Made by a program: the position numbers and the translations under genes. This document shows positions 1-10,124 of a stretch of 64,000 nt of DNA, one piece after another. Origin of the DNA: Gymnogyps californianus (taxonomy: Eukaryota; Chordata; Aves; Accipitriformes; Cathartidae). The notes under the pieces are model-generated. The model searched no databases. It was not told where the DNA came from and saw only the letters and a program-made list of their open reading frames with translations. The stretch lies in NCBI RefSeq assembly GCF_018139145.2, contig NC_059478.1:11329001-11393000 (forward strand), in the 5' to 3' direction. Numbering within the stretch: the stretch's first letter is position 1; the number at the start of each line of letters is the position of its first letter.

Positions 1-1883
1 GGGATGCTCATTTTGAGAGGGCTATTTTGCACTTTTAATAAAATACAATAGAAGCAGCTGATCAGTATGTATAGCTTTTTCAGTAGCTAAAATATGTCCT
101 GGATATTATCCAAGAGAGTGCCATGGATATAATTCTGTTTACAATATCTTATTTTGATTAAAATTTGTTTTTAATCTGATTTTTCTGAAAGCTTTCATCT
201 GAGTTTTCATTTTATTAGGCACTAGAAATTCAAGCCAAGATATTAAAAAAATCTATAGGAAAACAAGTTTTGCTAAACCCAGTGTTCATGACACATTTGT
301 TTCCCTTGTTTTACCCAAAAGAATTTTCAGGAATTGATGTCTTGGCTCTGACAATGCTCAGTTATTTCTGGGATCCAAATTATGCTTAAAGCAAAAATAA
401 TAGATAAAGCAGTGCTGTGTATAAAAGGCCAAAGGATTGCAGACTGTTTTGGTTTGTCTTTAATCAGTTTAATAGTTTCAGCCTTGCTTGTGTGCATTTG
501 CCAACAGACTAATAATAATTTGTCAGGTATAAATGACATCAGCCAATGATACAGTAAAGATATTGCAAGCCAGGATAAAGGGTATTGAGCAAGAAGTATG
601 AAAAAGCATGTACAGATGAGGTTTAGCACTGTATTTTTGCTTTGCTTCATGTCTATAAATATAATTTTATTTATTTGCTAATTTTTTGGTTATCCAAAGT
701 GGATTTTTGCATTACAAACAGCTGCACACAAGTCAGCAAAAACTAGGCCCATTATCTGTTTATATACAATATTATGTGCGTTCGTGCTGCTTTTTGATCT
801 GGTTATGTGGGTATCAACTGTAAACACTGAAGGGTTTGCATAAGGGTAGTTGTGCTAATCACATTTCCTTGAAAATGACTTTTCCCGGTTGTGTCCCATG
901 AACAACCTGCCGTTCATTCTCCTCATGTTACAGTGTAAACAGAATAGTCAGACTCATTCGCAGGTAGTGTTGTGCAATGACTGTTTGTGGTGACAAAGGA
1001 GGTCGTATCTACAGTTTAGGAGGGACGGGACTGCATTAGCACTCGCTGGACGGGTTCATTGCTTTCACTTGCAGCCCAGATCTGCAGTGTGCCAGGCCCT
1101 GGGCAGAAGCCGCTGATCTGAACTGGTGCCAGGTGGATCTGGGCTGGCTTTTTCTGGCGTGAAGCAGCACGTCCTCACCTTGTTTCACTGAATTGTGTGT
1201 GCATGGGTTAACCAATTGCACTGGATATATTGGTTACATTTCGTGTATTTCCTTTTATCTTAGTTTTTACGCTCAAACTATGCAATCCTTTATGCTGATC
1301 TAACTGCAGAATCACTCTGGGGAAGAGACTGTTGAAGTAATTCTGACTTGGCATAACTGGATTTGGCACTAAAAGAATCCCTTTTGTCCTCGTCCCACAG
1401 TATTTAAGTTATGCTGGTATAGTTAGGTATCTAAGGTGGTGTAGTGACATTGCTATGATAAATATTGAAATTAAGGACAACATGGAAATCTTTTTATTTT
1501 TTATTTTATTTTGTAGCCTCATTGCAAAACTTTTGTAGTGTTGAATATAATAATGATTGTCTAGGTATAATTATTCTGTTAGATTAGCTATAATGCTTGA
1601 TTTAGCACAGAATCCAGGGTGGGCTAGTCCTTAGAAAAACCCAAATCAGAAACATTAAGGCCTGACCTTGCTTGTGTGATCATGAGATCTAAAATTCACA
1701 AGAGCTTTGCTGTTCGCACCCTAGTAGAAACTGTTAGCAGTATTTAACATGAACAAAAAGACCTCCACCAAGGTCTTTAGGCTGTAGATGAATATGCCAC
1801 TTCATTAGTTATTTAAACTTTTTGCCCTTGATCTGCTATACATAGGAATAAAATCTCTTAGAACTGCTTGAGGCTTTTCATGG

Positions 1884-2163
1884 GATCACACAGAGCTGCT
1901 GAGGCTGGAAGGGGCCTCTGGGGTCTGCTCCAACCCCCTGCTCCGAGCAGGCTCGGCAAGGGCAGCTTGATCGGGTTCACATCCAGCGGGTTTTGAACGT
2001 CTCTGAGGATGGAGACTCCACAGCCTCTCCAGGCAACCTGTTCCTGGGTTTGACCTCCCTCACAGTTAGAGAGTTGTTTTCTTATGTTTAAATTTGTGCT
2101 ATTGCCTCTTGCCCTTTCAATGGATGCCATTGAAAAGAGTCTGGCTCGGTCTTCTTTACGCCG
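1884..2163 (-). mobile_element. CR1 LINE 3' fragment, 5'-truncated
   Basis: Read on the plus strand, this stretch follows the reverse complement of the avian CR1 3' end: a GATCACA...GGCTGGAAGGGGCCTCTGG start, then a CTCCAACCCCCTGCTC block, GGATGGAGACTCCACAGCC, GGCAACCTGTTC, CCCTCACAGTTAGAGAG and a TTGAAAAGAGTCTGGCTC block. The element is therefore on the minus strand, in the sense direction of ATP6V1G3, inside its first intron. It covers only about 280 bases of a roughly 4.5-kb element, the usual 5' truncation. It is fairly well preserved and so younger than the copy at 17.7 kb. The 138-codon minus-strand frame across it is not a gene. CR1 is typical of birds and other reptiles. Confidence 0.9.
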
Positions 2164-2167
2164 CGCG

Positions 2168-2181
2168 CCCCCCCCCCCCCC
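2168..2181. repeat. C14 homopolymer
   Basis: Fourteen consecutive C bases directly after a CGCGCG-like stretch at the truncated end of the CR1 copy. Tracts like this are prone to length errors in sequencing, so the exact length is uncertain. Confidence 0.9.
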
Positions 2182-4364
2182 GATTTTTATATATGAGAAA
2201 TCTTTATTTTCCTTAATAATTTTTATGAAGGCAAAAAAATGTTTGGCCTTAAAAGTAATAGAGAAGAAAGTCATACTGATGAAATATTTTTACTCAAAAT
2301 ACTTTTACTGATAGCAAAATTCTTAATAGCTGTTTTTCTGTAGCTGCTGAATAACTCCTACCAGTGTATTAGTGTTGAGGTAAGTGTAGGCAGTGGTTTC
2401 ATTCAAGTTTCTGACTCAGAGGGATCTGGAAGATACTTTATCTATAAGAAGCCCTGTGCTTATCACAAGCACTCTGTGTGGCGCTGAGGTGATGACAGGG
2501 GAGTGTGTTTTTTGCAGAGTAGAGTAAATGCACCTGTAACTATGTCTGGATTCTGCAAGACAATCATCTTCAGTCATTACTTTTTTTGTTATAATGATAC
2601 TTTTCATTTTTGGAGTTCCTTAATTTACAAAATTTTAACTGGCTATTTTAGAAAAAGCTAAACTGACTTTTCTGGTTTTAAAAACAAACCCAAATGAAAT
2701 GAAAACAACAAAAAACCCTGAACCCTAAAGTAAAGAGTAATCAACACCAAGCTATCATAGCTAAAGGCCTGACTCTGCAGCCTGTGTTCAGACCAAACTC
2801 GCACTCCCTCCACTGGGGGCTGTGCCTTTCCAGGTCATGCGCTTTCTTGCTTCTTGCTTTGGGGAACAGTGTGTTTCCTCTGCCCTGCACGAGAAGGGAA
2901 GAACCATCCCACCCAGAGCACCTAGTTTGGCTATATTGGGTCAAATCACTTCGTAATTATTCCTTGCTTTCAGGCTGGGAGCAGCAACCCCCAAACACCT
3001 TCTCTTTGTAAGCCTTCTGTTTTATGAAGGTGGGAGAATTTTTTGGTTTTTCCCCTCTGTTGCTTCTGCAAGGCTGCAAGGCACAGGCAGTGGCTGGGTG
3101 CTCAGGGAAGGGGTATTGCCTTTCTACTTATTTTTTGTGTGCTGCTGTACAAATTAACATGTTGCACTAATAATTAATGAACACACAGCAATGCTGATTT
3201 GTGTGTAGAAGGGATATAGAAACTATTCTTCTATTTCTAAACTAAACTTCTATTTCTCCCTGGAAAACAAAATATATTCCTTCATCACACTGTTGCTCCG
3301 CATGACATAATCTTCATGCATTTTAGTTGAGTCCTGCAGGACAACATTGTTTCCTGCTGCTGGTTTCTAAATCAAGATAACTCCATGAAACAGTGTTAAT
3401 GTTTCAGTCCTAATGCAGGTCAGTGACTCGTGGTTGGTACCTACATTTAGGAGAATAAGGTCACCATATTTTGCATTAAATCACTGGGAGATGAATGCAG
3501 AAAATGAAGGAAATAGATAATGGAAAGACTGCCAGGAGAATTATTTCTTTGATTTCAATTATTCTAGCAGACACCTTCATTTTTGTATTTGTTATTATTA
3601 ATATTTTGCTTATATATGATTAGAATAAAAATATTTGAATTTATTATTATTGGATATCTACACATGCTTTGCCTTGGCATTTAGGCATTCAGTAAACAAG
3701 ATGTTTATTTTAAATTGAACGTTTACTCACTTGCTGATTACTTGTTCTGTGTAATAAGACTTATATGAATGACCTGTTACAGTACTGACAGTGCTTGTGA
3801 TTGTACCATGACTTTGATTACTATCATTGTGCTGAAGTCTCCCTTTGTTTTCATATGATTTTTTTGAAGCCCAGCTGAGATTAGAAGGCAAGTTACTAGA
3901 TTTTGTAAGTAAAGAGGAACACTGAAAAATTTATGCAAGACCTATAAAGAGAAATAGAGAGTTTGGAGTCTGGTCCTCCAGAGCTGGCAGCCAGAGGCGT
4001 GTACTCTTCTAGTTTAAACAGCTAAGGAAGGCTGTAATGACATTATTGGCATTGAGATAAAGCAAGAATAAATCTAGCTGTCAGGATGAATATAACAAAG
4101 AAAACCTTGTTTAAAGTAATAAGGCACGTGTGTGCACACAAACAAGCACACACTTGCACACAGAATTTAAGCAAACTCTGAATGTTCAGGTTTGGTAAAA
4201 GCCTGGCTGCAGTCAAGGCACAGCACTAATGCAAGTGAGAAGAAAGAATAGGAGCAGCACAGCTGTGATGTATACAGATGAAATAATGTTGTTTTTCTGT
4301 GAGCCACTGTAATTCTGAAGAGCTTATAGTTGAAAACTACAGTAAAACCAGGCCAGCTACTTAC

Positions 4365-4446
4365 TTTTTTTGGCTTCCTCCAGTTTGTCCTTGGCACGTT
4401 TTTCTGCCTGCAGAAGCTGCTGGATTCCCTGAGACTGGCTGGTCAT
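4365..4446 (-). CDS. ATP6V1G3: ATP6V1G3 exon 1 coding part (V-type proton ATPase subunit G3, partial)
   Basis: The start codon is at 4446-4444. The exon encodes 27 full codons beginning MTSQSQGIQQLLQAE and ending KDKLEEAKK, plus the first base of codon 28, then the donor GTAAGT (4364-4359), so the intron is phase 1. From memory this differs from human ATP6V1G3 at one position in 27 (Gln for His at residue 9). The G subunit forms part of the peripheral stalk linking the V1 ATPase head to the membrane sector of the vacuolar proton pump; the G3 isoform is known mainly from kidney acid-secreting cells. The visible part is the start of the long charged helix (EKRAKDKLEEAKK) that pairs with subunit E. 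The AUG context is good (A at -3, A at +4). The frame stays open upstream to 4638, but the family start and the TATA box position argue for 4446. The remaining roughly 90 residues lie outside the window. Confidence 0.95.
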
Positions 4447-4475
4447 GCTGATTGCTGAGGTCGGTGCGCTTCTGC
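4447..4475 (-). other. ATP6V1G3: Predicted short 5' UTR of ATP6V1G3
   Basis: This is the inferred leader between the start codon at 4446 and a transcription start expected 25-30 bases downstream of the TATA box at 4504-4498. The end near 4475 is an inference from TATA spacing, not something visible in the sequence. It contains no upstream AUG in sense orientation. A start site further upstream would place the TATA-like sequence in the leader. Confidence 0.5.
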
Positions 4476-4497
4476 AGGGACTGGAGCTCTGAGGGAG

Positions 4498-4504
4498 TTT
4501 TATA
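4498..4504 (-). promoter_or_regulatory. ATP6V1G3: TATA box of ATP6V1G3
   Basis: On the minus strand the sequence reads GGCTGTATAAAACTCCC, with TATAAAA at 4504 down to 4498, 52-58 bases upstream of the ATP6V1G3 start codon. The motif is a full match to the TATA consensus and is flanked by G/C-rich bases, as is usual for working TATA boxes. No CpG island surrounds it, consistent with a tissue-restricted gene. Confidence 0.65.
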
Positions 4505-5515
4505 CAGCCGCCAGGCTCTTCCTTGTGCTTTTTGTTCTGTCTGTTATTACAACAGCCTTCCAGATTGCACCAAACCAGCCGGCTCTGCCTGGATTGCTGC
4601 TGGGCGAAAAGGCCTGCTAGTACAATCAGAAAAAACACAGCAGTGAGGTTGAAAGGAATGTTCTCCCCTCCTCAGGGTCACAGCAAAGCTGAAGTGTCCG
4701 ATTAACACATTGGGAAAAGAGCAGCACTCCAAGTGGCTTGTAGTTTGATGTTTTCTGGTTTGTTTTTTTTTTTTTTTAATCTTTTATTGCTGAAGCAGAA
4801 TATAGTCAATCTTGTCAGAGGAACTGAGGAAAAAAAATTGTTTCTTGGAATTTCCTTTTAATAAAACTTACTCTGAATGTGAAGAATCAGACTCAGTCAA
4901 CAAGTAGTTTTGGTTGGACACAGTGAACTGGTTGTAGGCTTCTGTTTGGTGTTACTTCTTAACATTATTCGTTAGAGTTTTTTCACTTGAAAAAAAAAGT
5001 CTTCATCAGAAATGAATTCATCAGGGACTAAAGTTTAAAAAAGCATGTGGTGGTTTAGGTGTGCTCTGTGTTGTAATCTGCCATGAGGGAAATGAGTGCT
5101 GTGGTGGGAAGCTGTGGGATTAGCTCTAAGATCCAGACCCTGGGAAGGTATGACTCGTGGTCTAGGTCTTACTTTCAAGTCCTAACACACGCAACAGTCA
5201 AATGAATGTGTGAGCATGGCTGTAGATACACATCCCATTCCCTACGGTAGGAAATTGTCTTGTGAGCTACTGCATGAATAAGCAGCATGTTCGTATTTTG
5301 AATCCTTACTAAAAAAACAACAAATCCCACTGTCACAGTCCCACGGCCATTGCACAGGAGGGGGACATGTCAAGATGCACAATTAAAATAGATTTTTTTT
5401 TTTTTTAAATACTTCATAGCATGAGTATAGCATATTTATTTCAAGTTCTCCTGACACAGCTCTGTCAGGACCAGAGATCACTTTCTGATGTAAATGTTTT
5501 TTTTTCTGGCTGCAA

Positions 5516-5592
5516 TTATATATATATATTTATACATATACGTATATAGGTATGATTTCTGCATATATATTATTAAATAAAGTACGTATATA
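5516..5592. repeat. (TA)n-rich low-complexity tract
   Basis: Imperfect alternating TATATA/TACATA/TACGTATA sequence over about 75 bases, interrupted by a TGATTTCTG segment. It is an ordinary AT microsatellite relic with some short self-complementary stretches. Confidence 0.75.
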
Positions 5593-7220
5593 TAAAAATT
5601 ATTTGGTGCTCTCTGTTAATGGCCCTTGCTGTAGGGCCCTTTCTTTTCTGGGGCTTCCTAGGGCAGCTATGCTGCAAGGCTGTTACCTGGTCCTTATGAG
5701 GAAATCTGTACTGTTGTTATGTAGGTGGTTTTTTTCCCGCCAAATAGCTGCAGGCTTGAGGGAAAATGGAGGGAGAAGCCTCTTGCCCTATTACTGTCTT
5801 CAGCTGTGCTCTGAATGACAGTAGCACTGCGACTGAAAAGGAAGTTGTTTTGTTTTCTGATTTGTGGTATGGTGGAGTCAAATTCCACCCAGGGTCCCTC
5901 TCAGGAAAATGCCTATTTCTTACAGCGTATTAGTCACCGGGTTTCTTCCTTCATCCGGAAACTGCGCGAGATGCCTCCTCATCTCCAGCACTGAAATCAG
6001 AGGTCTGCTCTGGCTGCAAGAGAGCAGACATGGCACTATTTTTAGAAGATTTTAATGCCTAGCCTTGACGTTTATTTTATTCAGACATAGAAGAGGAAGT
6101 GATGATCAGTTGTACAGAAACTGTGGAGACTGTAGGCTTAGGAAGCCTGTTGTGCCACTGGGGCTTAGCTCCAAATGATCTGACCGGCAAAGAAAAGCAG
6201 AAGTGGAAAATGAAAGTAAAAAATGAAGAGATTTGGTTTATTTGGCAGGAAACTTGGGCTCAGAACTTTAAAGCAGTAGTTACTTAAAAATTAAATAGGA
6301 AGCGGAAATGTCAGGCTTGTTTCAGACATCAAAAGTATATTCCAGGCAAAGGGTCTTGTCAAGCAAATCTCATTGCTACAAGACATGATACAAAACTGCT
6401 AGCAAACTAAACTGTTTCAGAGTTTCTGGACTTGGCTGAAAGCATCAGGGATCAGACCCTTTGATTTTTCAGAGCAGTTCTCAATGCTGTAATTGTGTTA
6501 TGTCGGCCTCAGTAATGATCTGAATTTTGATATTTACAATCTGTTAATTTTAATTAATATTTCACTAGAAAATAGTTCTGTATGATGAATTTTTATGGGA
6601 AAAAATCCACCCTTGAACAGATTACAAAGCTTTTCCATTGTTAAAAAATTCATATGTTTCTTAAGCAGATCATTTGAGCTGCAGATGTCACAGTTCACAT
6701 ATTTCAATGTTTTTCTGAATCAAAAAAAAATCTCAGTTTATAATTTTCCTTGTAGTTAGTTCATATACAGTGTGGTGGCATGTCATGCTGGCACTCCTCA
6801 TGGCATCAGGCATGGTACGCCTCTGCAGGGGAGATGATGATCATTTATTTTGGCTGATGCTTACAGACATTTTGTTAGACTCCACACAAAATACTACCAC
6901 TTAGAACTAATTTCAAAGCTTGTCTGATGATGATGGTGATGATCTCAGACTATGTTGACATGGCACCTCTGTGTATCCCACTTCATGGATAATTCCTTAA
7001 AATAAAGTAGGTTAAGCCACCAACTGACCAAACAGGCTCCTACTTCATCACACAAGCTAGTAAGAAACTTCTCTGTGTCATAGTTGCTGGCTTTTTTTCC
7101 AAGTCAGCTCCAGACTCATTTAATTAGAGAAGAGAAGGCAATGTGGTGACTGGTGATGGGGGGGGATGAGAGGTGTTACCAGAGGGAGAGAGGGCAGAGT
7201 GAATTTTGGTGGTGTGGGGG

Positions 7221-7264
7221 TTTTTTTTTGGTTTTTTTTTGTTGTTGTTGTTGTTTTTTTTTTT
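7221..7264. repeat. T-rich tract with (GTT)n core
   Basis: A 44-base stretch containing only T and G, made of T9-GG-T9, then GTT repeated five times, then T11. It explains the phenylalanine/leucine-rich and, on the other strand, lysine/asparagine-rich chance frames in this area. Confidence 0.85.
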
Positions 7265-8948
7265 CCCAAACACTCCTCCCTCTTCTTCGCAGCTTTTCAT
7301 GCAGCTATCTCGGTCCTCAGAATTTCCTGAGCCTTTTCTGGTTATCCCCACCAACAGAAAGGGAAAAAAGGGCTCAGTTCTGGCATTCTTGCTCCCCCAA
7401 AGCAAAGCTGTGGGGCAAGGAAATGAAGAGTCTTACAAGGGACGAGAGACCCTGCTGAGCTCCCCCTGCTCATCCACAGCTTAACCAGCAGAAACACTCT
7501 AAATCAGGCATTTCTAGTTTAGATGGAGACTGTGCAGCTGCTGTCTTCTCTCTGCAGTGGAAAGGTCAGGGGCAGTGGGTAAATTCACCCCAGGTAGTTC
7601 AGATTATATTATTTGGAAAAAAATCTGCTTACTGTTACTCAGATTGAGCCTTATCTAGCATGAATATAACAACTTCTCAGTCTATCTACCACTGCGCAGT
7701 AAAGGCAGTGCTGTGGCATCCTTTTATTGTGGTTTAAGTGTGCACAGGCCCTCCTGTATGTAGGAGGGCAGCAGGCAGAGTTTCCGCTGAAATGTGTTTA
7801 AGTTGGAGGTCTCCCATGCATTGTCTCTGTGGCTGTATTTCCCAAAGCACACACATTTTTTAATCACTTTTTTTATTTTAAAAAACTTTCTTTCCAAATG
7901 AGCTGCTATGACTACTAAGTAGTATGCTTTGTTCAGGCTACAGCTTCAAAGCAGCGACATTGATTCAATGATAAAGTGTTAAAATCAGCAGCGCGTCAGG
8001 CAGGGCAGCTGGTGCGGATGCTTTTGTGTGTCTGTGTGCGCCTTTTGTTTTGTTGCTCTAGAAAGGTCTAAGTAAGGAAAAGCAGGGTGCACACCTGCAT
8101 AGCTTCCTGCATCACGATGGGGACTGCTTTTCTGATGAAAATGGAGCACATTCAAATGGAGTAAGATCTATCATGTTGAGAAAGAGTAGTGGGCTCCTGT
8201 CAGCTTTAATGTCAAAAGGTCTTTGTGCATAAATTAAAATGTATGCAGTGAAAACCATCACATGTTTCTCAAAATCATGGCCTTTTCTCACTGAATTCAA
8301 CAACCATGTTTGCTTATATTAAACGAAAAATAGTTATGAACTTTGTACTGAAGTTGTAATTATGTCTGCAAGCTAGGATTCTTGCTACACCATTTTCTGA
8401 CAGTGACGTTCTCGATCTGTTGACATCAGCACAGTTGACCTCAGTAGCCTGAAAAATATGGGAGCAAATAGGTAAGCAAAGATGAATAAATATTAAAATA
8501 TTGCCAGAGGCGGGTTGCTGCCATACTGTTAGTGAGCTTATTGACTGCTGGCCAAGTCTGTCGACACAGCCCCACCTTCAGCTGGCATAGCAGTCTGCCT
8601 ACTCTATATTGAACACCTACCTGTAAACCAACTCATTTTTTTTCCTAAATTTGGCCTGTGTCTAGATATCAGTAATTATGTTTGCAGCTATAGTTGGTTT
8701 AGCATTCAGAGAAAGCCAGTGTGAGCTGTGTATTTAATTGTTTTTTCTAAAAATCTCTTCAACTCCCAGGAGAAAAATTAAGAAAAAAAATGTATCCTTC
8801 TTTTTTCACTATCCACGTGATAATTCAGGTAAAGTAAGTAATAAAAAAAAAAATAGTGCAAAAAAAGCCATAGTCTCTAAAACTTCCAGGTTAATTTATA
8901 ACTTGACCATCAGTATGGTTGTGATTATTTCCTGTTCTCAGTGTATGG

Positions 8949-9474
8949 TGTGTTCACCCTAGCCAGCAAGTAAGCCCCCACCCAGTGGATGGCTCACTCC
9001 CCCACAGTGGCATGGGGGAGGGAATCAAAAGAGCAAAAGCAAGAAAACTTGTGGGTCAAGATAAAAACAGTTTAAAAAGTGAGGGGAAGGGGTGGGGGGA
9101 GGCGAAGTGATGCCAAGGCAGTCACTCGTCACCTCCCACAAGCAGACCAATGCCCCATCAGCCTCCAAATAGTGGTTACTTTGGAAAGACCAAATCCCCA
9201 GTTTTATTGCTGAGCCTGGCATTATGTGGCATGCGATATCCCTTTGGTCAGTCCGGGTTGCTGTCCTGGCTGTGTCCCCTCCCAGCCCCTTGCCTGCCCT
9301 AGCCAGCTCCCTGGTGGGGCAAGGTAAGGAACAAAGAAAGCCTTGACACCCTGCAAGCACTGTTCAGCAACTCCTAAAACATCGATGTGCTATCAACACA
9401 ATTTTAGTCACAAGCCCACAATGTGCGGGCTGCGATGAAGCAATTAACTCCATCCCCGCCAGACCCAGCAGGCA
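8949..9474 (-). mobile_element. Solo LTR of an avian ERVL-like endogenous retrovirus
   Basis: On the minus strand it begins TGCCTGCTGGGTCTGGCGGG followed by GATGGAGTTAATTGC, close to the familiar neoavian LTR start (TG..., then GGGATAGAGTTAATTG). It continues through blocks matching the same family as I remember it: an ATCAACAC/AAAACATC block, the GGCTGTGTCCCCTCCC block, CCCTTTGGTCAGT, and CTCGTGGGTTGAGATAA-like and GGATGGGGGAG-like blocks, ending near 8949 with the GGTTAAAC-like/CA terminus. Length is about 526 bases. No internal gag, pol or env sequence lies beside it, so it looks like a solo LTR left by recombination. A clear 5-bp target duplication was not visible. The 111-codon minus-strand frame at 9025-9360 is inside the LTR and is not a gene. 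Confidence 0.8.
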
Positions 9475-10095
9475 ATGTTTCATTTCAAGTAATGTTTCCT
9501 CTTTTTTCTTTTTTTCAGTGCAGCTATTTGCTATCTTCTTTCCCACCCTTCTGCACAAAGAGCATGCCTCTTCCCTTATTACATCCTCTCGATGATATTT
9601 AGCGTTGCTGCTTTCCTTAAAAGAAGTTTGCAGCCTCACCAGTGTATGTGTGCAGGCAGGCAGGGAGGGGAAGTGGGAAGTCATGTAAGTATATTTTGAA
9701 CTATGTAGGCTAACCAACAACTCGCATCTATGTCACAGCTCAACATTCACTTGAAGAAAACCAAGTGTAGTATAACAGAAAATTTCAGTGCTGTCTCAAA
9801 TTAGATTTACCGAGATCAACAAAGATACCACAAAGAAAATAGTTCAACTTTGCAGCCTAGAGGAGCTGAACCTGTAGTCCTCTGTAGTGTACTTATATGC
9901 TGCTGCTTTAAGCTTATGGTCGTTTAACCAATTTGCTGACCTTTGACAAAATCTTAATTTTCTACTCAGTCATTACATTGTATTTCATTCCAGCTCTGAG
10001 CAACACCAGCTTAAAACTGAAAGTGAATAAAAGGAATAAGAAGAATTTCCTTTCTTCTAGTGAAAATATTAATACTACAATAGGAAGAAGGAAAG

Positions 10096-10124
10096 TTTTT
10101 TTGTTGTTTTTTTTTTTTTTTTTT
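10096..10124. repeat. T-rich tract
   Basis: About 29 bases of T broken only by a GTTG. It may be the reverse of an old poly(A) tail, but no retroposed sequence next to it was recognised. Confidence 0.8.

Larger units (their letters stand above)
1..4364 (-). other. ATP6V1G3: ATP6V1G3 intron 1 (5' part, runs off the left edge)
   Basis: This is the sequence downstream, on the minus strand, of the ATP6V1G3 exon 1 donor (GTAAGT, 4364 down to 4359). I looked on the minus strand for the expected second exon (a lysine/arginine-rich helix followed by the conserved C-terminal part of V-ATPase G subunits) and did not see it, so exons 2 and 3 should lie to the left of base 1. The stretch is AT-rich and noncoding. 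It holds a CR1 copy near 1.9-2.2 kb and a C14 run. Open frames within it (for example a 107-codon one at 327-650) have no recognisable protein similarity. Confidence 0.8.
4505..8948. other. Intergenic stretch, proximal to ATP6V1G3
   Basis: No gene recognised. The first few hundred bases should hold the ATP6V1G3 upstream regulatory region; a T-rich tract at about 4762-4778, AAACAAAC on the minus strand, resembles a forkhead-type site but is too degenerate to call. Low-complexity parts include T runs near 5392-5406, an (AT)-rich block at 5516-5592 and a T/G-rich block at 7221-7264. Open frames here (up to 101 codons) run through those tracts and show no family resemblance. Confidence 0.7.

Noticed and set aside
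1858..2274. 138-codon minus-strand frame
   Set aside because: It lies across the CR1 fragment, C14 run and flanking sequence; it is not a CR1 reverse transcriptase frame and not a gene.
4447..4638. In-frame open extension of 64 codons upstream of the ATP6V1G3 start
   Set aside because: The family start is the MTSQSQG methionine at 4446, a TATA box lies inside the extension, and the extra residues show no similarity to V-ATPase G subunits.
9025..9360. 111-codon minus-strand frame
   Set aside because: It falls wholly inside the solo LTR, which has no coding role.
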